DNA from: Nonomuraea harbinensis
GTDB lineage: Bacteria; Actinomycetota; Actinomycetes; Streptosporangiales; Streptosporangiaceae
Assembly: GCF_019396385.1 (NCBI RefSeq)
Contig: NZ_JAHKRN010000002.1
Coordinates: forward strand, 186,001-250,000
DNA length: 64,000 nt
Direction of reading: 5' to 3'
Position numbers and translations under genes: made by a program. The notes under the pieces were generated by a model. It was not told the DNA's origin, ran no database searches, and saw nothing but the letters and a program-made list of their open reading frames with translations. Every line of letters begins with the position of its first letter. Position 1 is the first letter of the stretch. Positions 32,320 to 39,780 of this stretch are shown here, one piece after another.

Positions 32320-32344
32320 CCAGAACAATCAAGATTTTTATCGT
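32316..32344 (+). promoter_or_regulatory. Vegetative-type promoter for the 47-residue peptide gene, with overlapping inverted repeat
   Basis: TTGACC (32316-32321), a 17-nt spacer and TATCGT (32339-32344) fit an actinobacterial sigma70 promoter. The -35 box overlaps an inverted repeat TTGATTG (32312-32318) / CAATCAA (32326-32332) with a 7-nt loop, which could be an operator or a weak terminator of the MFS operon. The sequence is clearly AT-richer than its surroundings. Distance to the GTG start is 51 nt. Confidence 0.5.
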
Positions 32345-32395
32345 TGAATCACAGAAAATGGGCTGAAAGGCCCGGCCCAATTCCAGGAGGCGCCC

Positions 32396-32539
32396 GTGTT
32401 GCATGAAAGCATCCAGACCAGTGTGAAAACCCCCATCATGACGACTCCGGAATTCGTCGAGAAAATGCTCGCCGCGCGCCAGGAAGTTCAGGTCGTGAAG
32501 TTCCGCACGACGTGCACCGACTGCGTGCCGAACTACTGA
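32396..32539 (+). CDS. 47-residue peptide with CxxC tail, candidate RiPP precursor
   Basis: GTG start with AGGAGG ending 5 nt before it, the strongest ribosome binding site in the biosynthetic region. The peptide begins LHESIQTSVKTP, continues as an amphipathic stretch TTPEFVEKMLAARQEVQVV and ends in RTTCTDCVPNY. A helical leader followed by a short Cys/Thr-rich tail is the usual shape of a ribosomal precursor peptide. It has its own promoter, and its stop is one nucleotide before the phosphodiesterase ATG, so the two are coupled. No known precursor family was recognised. It may be the substrate of the radical SAM protein, the PP-loop enzyme or the peptidases upstream; this is inference. Confidence 0.68.
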   Translation: MLHESIQTSVKTPIMTTPEFVEKMLAARQEVQVVKFRTTCTDCVPNY

Positions 32540-32540
32540 C

Positions 32541-33632
32541 ATGACCGAGGCCGGGACGTTCGCGCGCCCCGGGCTCGACCTGCGTGCCGTCCCCGGGCTG
32601 GTTCTGTCGGAACTGGACCGGGGCGGTCGCGGCGTGCTCGTCCTGGCCGTGGACGGGCTCTCCTGGCAGGTCGCCCGGCGGGTCTGGCGGTCCGCCGAGC
32701 TCTCCTGCCTGGCCTCCACCTTTCCCAGCACCTCGGCCACGGCGTGGCTCACCTCGGTCACCGGCGCGCCGGTGACCGGGCATCTGACGGTGGGCGCCGC
32801 CTATCGCGAGCGGGCCGGCGGTCCGCTCGTCAACGCGATCACGGGGGACGTCCTGGCGGGAGAGGCGGCGCCGCGCGAACCGGTCCGGCCGCTGCCCACG
32901 GTCTTCGAGCGGGCGGAGGGCGCCGAGGCGGTGGTGGTGGGCCGCGAGCTCGACCTGCTGTCCGGTCCCTGGGTGGACGCGCTCACCCGCGGCGCGGCGC
33001 GGCAGCCGGCGCGGGAGGCGCTGACCCGCGACCCGTACCGCCTGGTGGCGGGGGTGGCGGCGGACGTCGGAGCGGCGATCGGCGCGCGGCGGACCCGCCC
33101 GCTGCTGCTGTGGGTCTACGTCAACCTCGACGACCACCTGCACCGGCACGGCTACGACGAGCGGGCCGTAGGGGCGCTGGCCGAGCTGGAGCGGCACGCG
33201 GCCGCCTGGGCTCGCCGGGGGTGGCACGTGCTCGCCTACGCCGACCACGGCCTGGTTCCCGTCGCCTCCGACCCCGGCCTGGCGCGACGCTGGGCGGAGG
33301 TGGACACGCCCGAGCTGTGCGAGCTGCCGGGCGGCGGGGCCGGCCGGGTGCGCTGGCTCTACCCGCATCCGGGCAGGGAGCGGGAGGTGGCGGAACGTCT
33401 CGCCGAGGCCCTGGACGGCCATGCCATGGTGCTGCCCGCGACCGCGCTCGGCGAGCTGGGCCTGATGGAATCCGCCGGCCCGGTGCGGGAGCGGCTCGGC
33501 GCGGTGATGGCGATCGCCACCTCACCGCGCTTCCCGCTCCCCGATCCCGGACTGTCCTACGAGCACGGGGCGATCAGCGACGGGGAGACGCTGGTCCCGC
33601 TGGCGCGCTGGGTCAGATCCAGCCGCGCCTGA
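32541..33632 (+). CDS. Alkaline-phosphatase-superfamily phosphodiesterase/nucleotide pyrophosphatase-like protein
   Basis: The 363-residue product has the metal-binding layout of the superfamily: LVLAVDGLSWQ (first Asp), FPSTSATAWLTSVTGA with the Thr nucleophile, VNLDDHLHRHG (Asp/His), YADHGLVPV and YEHGAISDGE with the last His. Family members hydrolyse phosphodiesters, nucleotide pyrophosphates or phosphonates. It has no signal peptide. Its start is one nucleotide after the stop of the 47-residue peptide gene. With a nucleotidyltransferase-like and an NDK-like protein in the same region, it could remove a phosphoryl or nucleotidyl group from a peptide, or serve as immunity. Its 3' end overlaps the convergent regulator gene by 20 nt. 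Confidence 0.82.
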   Translation: MTEAGTFARPGLDLRAVPGLVLSELDRGGRGVLVLAVDGLSWQVARRVWRSAELSCLASTFPSTSATAWLTSVTGAPVTGHLTVGAAYRERAGGPLVNAITGDVLAGEAAPREPVRPLPTVFERAEGAEAVVVGRELDLLSGPWVDALTRGAARQPAREALTRDPYRLVAGVAADVGAAIGARRTRPLLLWVYVNLDDHLHRHGYDERAVGALAELERHAAAWARRGWHVLAYADHGLVPVASDPGLARRWAEVDTPELCELPGGGAGRVRWLYPHPGREREVAERLAEALDGHAMVLPATALGELGLMESAGPVRERLGAVMAIATSPRFPLPDPGLSYEHGAISDGETLVPLARWVRSSRA

Positions 33633-34257
33633 CGGCCTCCGCCCCGGCCTGGAAGCGGCTGGTGGCGTTGAGGCGCTCCATCACTCCTGCCACCCGCCTG
33701 GCGAACGTGCGCTTGCTGAGGTGCAGCCGGGCGGCGGCACGGTCGTCGGTGAGCCCGTCGTCGAGCGCCCGCAGCACCTCGTCCTGCCCCTCGTCTTCGT
33801 GAGCGCCGCTGCGCCGGTCGTCGAGGATGTGGCAGATGGTGTCGAAGACACCTGCCACGGAGGCCGCGACCACAGGATGGGGGATCCTCTCCAGCCGCCC
33901 GGTGTGGGCGGGGCCGGGGTGCGCGACGTAGGCGACCACGCGATCCCGTACGAGCACCTGATAGGGCAGGCCGGTCACCGCCCGGACGGTCGCGCCCGCC
34001 TGCCAGGCCTGCGCGAGAGGGGACGTGCGGCCGGGCCGGCCGGGTCCGTGGAGGATGCGGACGGCGACCCGGCGCCGGGCGAGCTGGGCGAACAGGCGCG
34101 GCAGGGCGGGGTGTATGCGCTCGGGCTCGGCGGACAGCACGAGCAACTCAGCGTGGGTCTGCTCCGCCAGTTCCAGCTCCAGGAGGGGGAGCCCGAGCTG
34201 CGCCGCGGAGTGGTCGGCGGGTTTGAAGGGGAGGGTTCTGCTGGTGTTAGGAGACAT
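33613..34257 (-). CDS. LuxR-type helix-turn-helix regulator
   Basis: The 214-residue product ends in a LuxR-type DNA-binding domain (VLRALDDGLTDDRAAARLHL then SKRTFARRVAGVMERLNATS). The N-terminal part (about 20-140) has no recognised sensor motif but resembles the domain found in short orphan LuxR regulators of actinomycete clusters (LLVLSAEPERIHPALPRLF, ATVRAVTGLPYQVLVRDRVV). ATG 34257 is taken as start; the frame stays open to 34392, but the extra 45 residues are encoded by AT-rich promoter-like sequence. A palindrome lies 23 nt upstream of the start. It is divergent from the SARP gene, suggesting cross-regulation. Confidence 0.8.
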   Translation of the reverse strand: MSPNTSRTLPFKPADHSAAQLGLPLLELELAEQTHAELLVLSAEPERIHPALPRLFAQLARRRVAVRILHGPGRPGRTSPLAQAWQAGATVRAVTGLPYQVLVRDRVVAYVAHPGPAHTGRLERIPHPVVAASVAGVFDTICHILDDRRSGAHEDEGQDEVLRALDDGLTDDRAAARLHLSKRTFARRVAGVMERLNATSRFQAGAEAVRRGWI

Positions 34258-34279
34258 CGATACCAACCCGGTTGCCAGT

Positions 34280-34297
34280 CGAAGTATCACTACTTCG
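34280..34297. promoter_or_regulatory. Palindrome in the LuxR/SARP intergenic region, candidate operator
   Basis: Arms CGAAGTA (34280-34286) and TACTTCG (34291-34297) with a 4-nt centre TCAC. It lies 23 nt in front of the LuxR-type start and far from the SARP start, which suits an autoregulatory operator. Binding protein unknown. Confidence 0.45.
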
Positions 34298-34395
34298 CAC
34301 GCTAGAGGGGAGGTATGTGCATGCGATTTCGGTGCGTTATCGGTCACTCTGACTGAAGTGTCATCACAGTAGATGTGGACATTTTTTGTCATTTC

Positions 34396-34424
34396 TTGTT
34401 ATATCGCCTATGCGTGGATATCTT
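34396..34424 (+). promoter_or_regulatory. Candidate promoter of the SARP regulator gene
   Basis: TTGTTA (34396-34401), 17-nt spacer and TATCTT (34419-34424), 69 nt before the SARP ATG, within the most AT-rich stretch of the 235-nt intergenic region. TTGTCA (34386) with TATGCG (34409), also 17 nt apart, is an alternative pair. Confidence 0.4.
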
Positions 34425-34492
34425 ACGATCTCCCCGTATGGAGTCGGCGGGAACGCCATGGCCCTAGCTGAGACGACCCAGTGGGTGTGTGC

Positions 34493-37400
34493 ATGGAGTT
34501 CCGCGTCCTCGGTCCACTGACGGTGATCACGGGCAACCTGCAGATCCCGCTGGGCGGGCCGCGACAGCGCATCATGCTGGCGACCCTCCTGCTCAACGTG
34601 GGCCGGGTCGTCTCGACCGACAGGCTCAGCGCCGCGATCTGGGGCCAGAACCCGCCCGCCACCGCCCGCAACCAGGTGGCCATCTGCGTGTCGGGGCTGC
34701 GCCGGGAGTTCGCCGCCGCGGGAGTGGCCCACGACCCCATCGTCACCGTCTCCTCCGGCTACCTGCTGCGGCTCGCCGACGACGACAGGTTCGACGTCAA
34801 ACAGGTCGAGGAGGCGCTGCGCCAGGCGCGCACGGCCCGGACCGCGGGCGACCTGGAGAAGGCCTCCGAACAGCTCTCCTCGGCCCTGGCCGTGTGGCGG
34901 GGCGACCCGCTGACCGGCGTCGAGGGAGAGCTGGTGCGCGCCGAGTCCGAGCGGCTCGGCGAGTGGCGCCTGGCCATCCTGGAGGAGTACTTCGAGGTCG
35001 AGCTGGAACTGTCGCACGATCTGCAGATCGTCGGCGAGCTGGCCGCGCTGGTCGCCGAGTACCCGTTGCGCGAGCGCCTGCGCGGCCTGCTCATGCTGGC
35101 CCAGAGCAGGGCCGGGCGCCGCGCCGAGGCGCTGGCCACCTACCAGGAGGGCTACCGGCTCAGCATCGAGCGGCTGGGGCTCGAACCCGGCGCGGAGCTG
35201 GCCGGCCTGAACGAGGCGATCCTGCGCGGGGAGACGGGCCAGCGGCAGGGCCGCCTCGTCATGGAACACGCCGCGCCGGAGGCGGCGCCGGCCGTGCCCG
35301 CCCAGCTGCCGCCCGACGTGACCGGCTTCGTCGCCCGCGACGCCGAGCTCGGGCGGCTCGACGCGCTCCTCGACCGCAAGTCCCAGGCGTGCCAGCCGTT
35401 CATCGCCGTCATCACCGGGATGGGCGGGGTCGGCAAGAGCGGCCTGGCCGTCCACTGGTCGCATCGCGTCGCCCCGCGCTTCCCCGACGGCCAGCTCTTC
35501 GTCGACCTCAACGGCTACTCGGAGACGGGCCCGCCGGTCTCACCCTTCGACGTGCTCGACACTCTCCTGCGCGCGCTGAACGTGACCCGCCAGCATCCCC
35601 TGACCACGCTGGAGGAACGGGCCGCCCTGTTCCGGACCGTCCTGGCCGGGCGCCGGCTGCTGCTCGTGCTCGACAACGCGCGCGACTCCAGCCAGGTCAG
35701 GCCCCTGCTGCCCGGCGCGCCCGGCTGCGCCGTGATCGTGACCAGCCGCGACCAGCTCGCCGGGCTCATCACCCTGGAGGGCGCGACCCCGCTCCGGCTG
35801 GACGTGCTGCCGCCCGACCAGGGCGTGGACGTGCTCGCGTGCATCGCGGGGGAGCAGCGGGTGCACGCCGACCCGGAGGGGGCCAGGCAACTCAGCGAGC
35901 TGTGCGGCGGGCTGGTGCTGGCGCTGCGCGTGGCGGCCGCCCGGCTGGCCGTGCGGCCGTCGTGGACCAGCGCCGACCTCGTGGCCAGGCTCACCGACGA
36001 GAGCCGCCGGCTCGACGAGCTCAGCCAGGGCGAGGTGGACCTGCGCACCAAGTTCATCCTCAGCTACCGCGACCTGTCGCCGCAGGCGGCCATCATGTTC
36101 AGGCGGCTGGCGCTGCTGGACGTGGCCGAGTTCGGCCCGTGGCTGGGCGCCGCCCTGCTGGAGATGGATCCGGAGCGGGCCCAGGACCTGATCGAGCAGC
36201 TCGTCGACGCGCAGCTGCTGGAGCTGAGCCAGCCCTGGCCCGGCGGCCAGGCCCGCTACCGCTTCCACGACCTGCTGCGCCTCTACGCGCGCGAGCGCGC
36301 CCTGATCGAGGAGAGCGAGCAGGAGCGCAACGCCGCGCTGCGCCGGGCCCTCGGCTGCTGGCTGGCCCTGGCCGAGGCCGCCCACGCCCGCCTGCTCGGC
36401 GGCGACTACGCCGTCCTGCACGGCCCCGCGGAGCGCCGCAGGCTGCCCTTCGCCGTGATCGACCGGATGATGCCCGACCCGATCGAATGGTTCGAGGCCG
36501 AGCGCCCGCACCTGCTGGCGGCGATCGGCCAGGCGGCCGCGCTCGGCTTCAGCGCGCTCTGCTGGGACCTCACGATGACCTCGGCGACGTTCTTCGAGGT
36601 ACGCAGCTACTACGACGACTGGCGCTCGGCGCACGAGCTCGCGCTCGCCGCCGCCCGCCGCGACGGCGACGTCCGCGGCGAGGCCGCCATGACCTACGGC
36701 CTGGGCAGCCTGGAACTGTTCCGCCAGCGCTACGACGACGCCGACAGCCTCCTGCGTAAGGCGGTGCGCATGTTCGAGGAACAGGGCGAGGAGCACGGCC
36801 ACGCGCTGGCCCTGCGCAACCTCGCCCTGCTCGATCGCATCGCCGGCCGGTTCGACCTGGCGCTCGAGCGCTACGCGCAGGCTGGAGAGATGCTCCGCGC
36901 GCTCGGCGACCACGCCGCCGGGGCGCACGTCATGGCCAGCACCGCGCAGGTGCTCCTGGAAAGGGGCGCGTACGGCGAGGCCGAGCCCCTGCTCAGGGCC
37001 GCGGTGAGCACCTTCGAGGAGATCGGCTATCAGCGGGGCCTGGCCCAGGCGCTGTACCGGTTCGGCGAGGTGCTGCTGCTCACCCAGCGCGTCGACGCCG
37101 CCCGCCAGACCTTGGAGAAGGCGCTGGAGACGGTGCGGGAGCTGCGCGACGTGGTGGGCGAGTCCTACGTGCTGCGGGTCCTGGGTGAGACCTACGCGCA
37201 GCAGGGCCGTACGGACGCCGCGGAAGGCGCGCTGCTCACCTCCCGGCAGATCGCCCAGCGGGTCGGTGAGCAGTTCGTGGTGGGGGTCACCTCGCTCGCG
37301 CTGGGCAACCTCTACTTCGGGACGGGGAACGCGGCGTCGGCCCGCAACAACCTGACGCTCGCCTCGAAGGTCTTCGAGGAGCTGGGCGCCAGGATCTGGC

Positions 37401-37516
37401 ACGCGCGGGCGCTGGAGGCGCTGGCGGCGACGGAGGCCATGCTCCGCAACGACCAGGGCGCCCACGAGCTGTGGGCTCGCGCGGCCGCCCTGCTCGCGGA
37501 GGACGAGGGGCACTGA
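34493..37516 (+). CDS. AfsR-like SARP regulator with NB-ARC and TPR domains
   Basis: The 1007-residue product is a large pathway activator. Residues 1-95 form the OmpR-like winged helix (MEFRVLGPLTV, LGGPRQRIMLATLLL), 96-245 the bacterial transcriptional activation domain, about 270-560 an NB-ARC ATPase (Walker A GMGGVGKS; LLVLDNARDSSQ as Walker B; GLVLALRVAAARL), and about 650-1007 TPR-like repeats (ALALRNLALLDRIAGRFDLAL and similar). AfsR/SARP proteins bind heptameric direct repeats near -35 boxes and switch on biosynthetic operons. ATG 34493 starts exactly at the family's usual MEFRVLGPL. It is the likely main activator of the region. Confidence 0.93.
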   Translation: MEFRVLGPLTVITGNLQIPLGGPRQRIMLATLLLNVGRVVSTDRLSAAIWGQNPPATARNQVAICVSGLRREFAAAGVAHDPIVTVSSGYLLRLADDDRFDVKQVEEALRQARTARTAGDLEKASEQLSSALAVWRGDPLTGVEGELVRAESERLGEWRLAILEEYFEVELELSHDLQIVGELAALVAEYPLRERLRGLLMLAQSRAGRRAEALATYQEGYRLSIERLGLEPGAELAGLNEAILRGETGQRQGRLVMEHAAPEAAPAVPAQLPPDVTGFVARDAELGRLDALLDRKSQACQPFIAVITGMGGVGKSGLAVHWSHRVAPRFPDGQLFVDLNGYSETGPPVSPFDVLDTLLRALNVTRQHPLTTLEERAALFRTVLAGRRLLLVLDNARDSSQVRPLLPGAPGCAVIVTSRDQLAGLITLEGATPLRLDVLPPDQGVDVLACIAGEQRVHADPEGARQLSELCGGLVLALRVAAARLAVRPSWTSADLVARLTDESRRLDELSQGEVDLRTKFILSYRDLSPQAAIMFRRLALLDVAEFGPWLGAALLEMDPERAQDLIEQLVDAQLLELSQPWPGGQARYRFHDLLRLYARERALIEESEQERNAALRRALGCWLALAEAAHARLLGGDYAVLHGPAERRRLPFAVIDRMMPDPIEWFEAERPHLLAAIGQAAALGFSALCWDLTMTSATFFEVRSYYDDWRSAHELALAAARRDGDVRGEAAMTYGLGSLELFRQRYDDADSLLRKAVRMFEEQGEEHGHALALRNLALLDRIAGRFDLALERYAQAGEMLRALGDHAAGAHVMASTAQVLLERGAYGEAEPLLRAAVSTFEEIGYQRGLAQALYRFGEVLLLTQRVDAARQTLEKALETVRELRDVVGESYVLRVLGETYAQQGRTDAAEGALLTSRQIAQRVGEQFVVGVTSLALGNLYFGTGNAASARNNLTLASKVFEELGARIWHARALEALAATEAMLRNDQGAHELWARAAALLAEDEGH

Positions 37517-37522
37517 GCGACG

Positions 37523-37696
37523 TCAGGGGAGCTTGCTGATCATGCGCTCGCCGGGCCAGGGCAGCTGGATGTCGCGCTCGCCGGTCCAGTGGAAGTTCCT
37601 GAACGGGTCGACGTCCGGCTCCGCCACGGCGGGCGAGACGAGCAGGGCGGTGAGGAAGGCGGTCGCGATGCTCACCAAGGTGATGCGGCGCTTCAT
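37523..37696 (-). CDS. Small secreted peptide (57 residues)
   Basis: The product has a clear signal peptide (MKRRITLVSIATAFLTALL then VSPAVA, cleavage likely after AVA) and a short mature part of about 32 residues with DVDPFRNFHWTGERDIQLPW. AAAGGA precedes the ATG. It is the last gene downstream of the tailoring operon, 45 nt after the SDR stop, and 6 nt from the SARP stop on the other strand. No family recognised. Its position suggests it is co-transcribed with the operon. Confidence 0.7.
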   Translation of the reverse strand: MKRRITLVSIATAFLTALLVSPAVAEPDVDPFRNFHWTGERDIQLPWPGERMISKLP

Positions 37697-37741
37697 GGGA
37701 GTCCTTTCTCGGAGAAGTGTCGATCTGTCACGCGGGTCCCG

Positions 37742-38548
37742 CTAGAACGTAACGTCGCCGGCCCGCAGGGTCGAGGAGAGCGGCCAGGCCGCGGGCCCCG
37801 GCACATCCGTGGTGCCGCCCGTGCCGAAGGCGGACGTGGTCGCGCCGGCGATCTCGCCGCCGTCCACGACCAGCTCCTGCCCGGTCAGGAACGCGGCGGC
37901 CGGTGAGGCCAGGTAGTGGAAGGCCGCGCCGATCTCCGACGGCTGCGCGTGCCTGCCGAGCGGGATGGAGCGGTTGACCTCCTCCAGCATCTCCGGGGTG
38001 TACTCCGCCTCCTGCATGGGCGTCAGCACCGCGCCCGGACTGACGCACGCCACCCTGATGTTCGGGCTGAGCTCCAGCGCGAAGGTGCGGCACAGGGCCA
38101 GGACGCCGGCCTTGGTGGCGTTGTAGTCGGCGTAGTACGGATAGGCGCGTGAGGCGTTGACGGACGCCGTCGCCAGCAGCACGCCACGCCCCTGCCTCGT
38201 CATGTAACCGGCCGCGCAGCGCCAGAGGCCCAGCACGCCCAGCAGGTTGACGTCCACGACGCGGCGGGCGGTGGCCTCGTCGAGGTTGAGCACGCCGTGC
38301 CTGACGCTGATGCCCGCGTTGGCGATCACCACGTCCAGCCGGCCCTGGTCCGTCCACACCGCCGCCACGGCCGCCTCTATCGCCGGCCAGTCGGTCACGT
38401 CGGCCTCGACCCAGGTGACACCCGGGCTCGGCGCGGCGATCGGCGGCTGCACGTCGAGGTTGAAGACGGTGTCACCGGAGCGCGCGAAGTGCTCGGCGGC
38501 GGCGAACCCGATCCCGCTGGACGCGCCGGAGATGACCACGGTACGCAT
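37742..38548 (-). CDS. Short-chain dehydrogenase/reductase
   Basis: The 268-residue SDR has the cofactor motif SGASSGIG (7-14), NAG at 77-79, a catalytic serine in TASVNAS and YNATK (Tyr142, Lys146). The acidic residue after the second strand (NLDVQ) suggests NAD preference. It would oxidise or reduce a hydroxyl/keto group, perhaps on a hydroxylated amino acid made by the oxygenases beside it. ATG 38548 gives the standard N-terminus. The C-terminal 30 residues are low-complexity and longer than usual. Confidence 0.9.
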   Translation of the reverse strand: MRTVVISGASSGIGFAAAEHFARSGDTVFNLDVQPPIAAPSPGVTWVEADVTDWPAIEAAVAAVWTDQGRLDVVIANAGISVRHGVLNLDEATARRVVDVNLLGVLGLWRCAAGYMTRQGRGVLLATASVNASRAYPYYADYNATKAGVLALCRTFALELSPNIRVACVSPGAVLTPMQEAEYTPEMLEEVNRSIPLGRHAQPSEIGAAFHYLASPAAAFLTGQELVVDGGEIAGATTSAFGTGGTTDVPGPAAWPLSSTLRAGDVTF

Positions 38549-38559
38549 GGCAGCACCCC

Positions 38560-39576
38560 TTAGAAGATCACCCGAGGGCTGGTCGTCGCCCGGTTGCCGA
38601 TGGACCTGCGCAGGTTCCTGCTGACCGTCAGCTTCTTCAGCCACCGGTCGGTGCCGTCGTAGCGGGGATGGAACGGCCTGCGCCCGTGGACGGCGAGGTA
38701 GTTGTCGACGATCAGCAGGCTGCCCGGCCCGACGGCCACGTCCTGCTGCCCGGCCTCCAGCCCGGCCACCAGCGCGTCGAGCGCGCTCTCGGCCTCTGGA
38801 TCCCCGTCCGCGCAGGTCATGAACGGGCGGTCGAGCCGCAGGTACGGGTTGCCCGGCTCGCCGACGAGCACGGGGACGGCCTCGGGCCTGTCGCGCATCT
38901 CGCGCATCAGCGCCAGCGCGGGATGGCCGGGCTGGGTCGCCTCCAACTGCCGCAGGTGCTCGTCGTCCGGCATGATGTGGAAGCGCGGGCGCGACAGCAG
39001 CCGGGCCTGCTCCGGCGACAGCTCCACGTCACGCACCGACGCCACGACCGTGGGCACGCGCTCGTGGTTGCGCAGCCCGAACAGCAGAAGATAGTCGCAG
39101 CGCAGCGGGTGGAACCCGTCCTCGGTGTGGAACTCCAGCGACGACTGGCTGCCGTGACCGCTCTGCTGCATCTCGTCGCCGCGGATCGGCACGATGTTCT
39201 GGATCATCCGCCCTCCCTGGAGGGTGGACCAGGCGAACGGCTCGCCCAGCACCATCCCGCACAGGGCGAGATAGACCTCCGCGTCGCCCGCGGCGGCCGA
39301 CTGCGAGGGGACCGACCAGTGGCCGGGCGTCGGCCCGACGGCGTCGTCGTCGATCGGGAAGCCGTGCACCAGGCACAACGCGGCCGGCTCCGTGCGGCGG
39401 AAGTCCTCCAGGAACCGGCGCAGCCCCACCGGCAGCTCCTCGCGGATGTGCCAGCAGCGGTCGAAGAAGCCCGGGTCGGCGGGATCCTCGCCGAGCGCCC
39501 TGACCCGCTCGCCGACGGCCGTGATCGAGTCCACCTCTTTGCCGTCGAGGACGTATTCGATCGTGTCGGCGCTCAT
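38560..39576 (-). CDS. VioC/AsnO-like Fe(II)/2-oxoglutarate amino-acid oxygenase
   Basis: The 338-residue product belongs to the clavaminate-synthase-like group that hydroxylates the beta carbon of free or carrier-bound Arg, Asn or Asp. Seen: iron ligands HTE (His150, Glu152) in SLEFHTEDGFHPLRCDYLLL, distal His297 in IVDNYLAVHGRRPFHPRY and the 2-oxoglutarate-binding Arg311 in DGTDRWLKK. HxE rather than HxD is typical of VioC, OrfP and AsnO. With an Arg/Orn-like adenylation code in the NRPS (A3), arginine beta-hydroxylation is the favoured guess. Its start overlaps the MbtH stop (ATGA). Confidence 0.9.
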   Translation of the reverse strand: MSADTIEYVLDGKEVDSITAVGERVRALGEDPADPGFFDRCWHIREELPVGLRRFLEDFRRTEPAALCLVHGFPIDDDAVGPTPGHWSVPSQSAAAGDAEVYLALCGMVLGEPFAWSTLQGGRMIQNIVPIRGDEMQQSGHGSQSSLEFHTEDGFHPLRCDYLLLFGLRNHERVPTVVASVRDVELSPEQARLLSRPRFHIMPDDEHLRQLEATQPGHPALALMREMRDRPEAVPVLVGEPGNPYLRLDRPFMTCADGDPEAESALDALVAGLEAGQQDVAVGPGSLLIVDNYLAVHGRRPFHPRYDGTDRWLKKLTVSRNLRRSIGNRATTSPRVIF

Positions 39577-39779
39577 GCCAGTGCGCTCCTCACGCCGGCG
39601 GGCCGGATGTCGGTCCAGTTGCTCTCGACGTACTCCAGGCTCTCGGCGCGGGAGGCCGGGCCGAAGGCGACGCTCCAGCCGCTGGGGACGGGGAAGGCCG
39701 ACGGCCACAGCGAGTGCTGCTCCTCGGCGTTCACCAGGACCAGGAAGGAGCCGTTCTCGTCGTCGAACGGGTTGCTCAT
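39573..39779 (-). CDS. MbtH-like protein (second of two)
   Basis: The 68-residue product shows the full MbtH pattern: FLVLVNAEEQHSLWPSAF, VPSGWSVAFG and YVESNWTDIRP. It is the canonical copy. It lies between a VioC-like oxygenase and an MppJ-like methyltransferase in the minus-strand tailoring operon and probably serves the NRPS adenylation domains. Only one nucleotide separates its start from the stop of the methyltransferase gene. Confidence 0.95.
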   Translation of the reverse strand: MSNPFDDENGSFLVLVNAEEQHSLWPSAFPVPSGWSVAFGPASRAESLEYVESNWTDIRPAGVRSALA

Positions 39780-39780
39780 G

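Noticed and set aside
34258-34392. 45-residue N-terminal extension of the LuxR-type regulator
   Set aside because: It is encoded by AT-rich, palindrome-containing promoter-like sequence and has no domain; the internal ATG 34257 is a better start.
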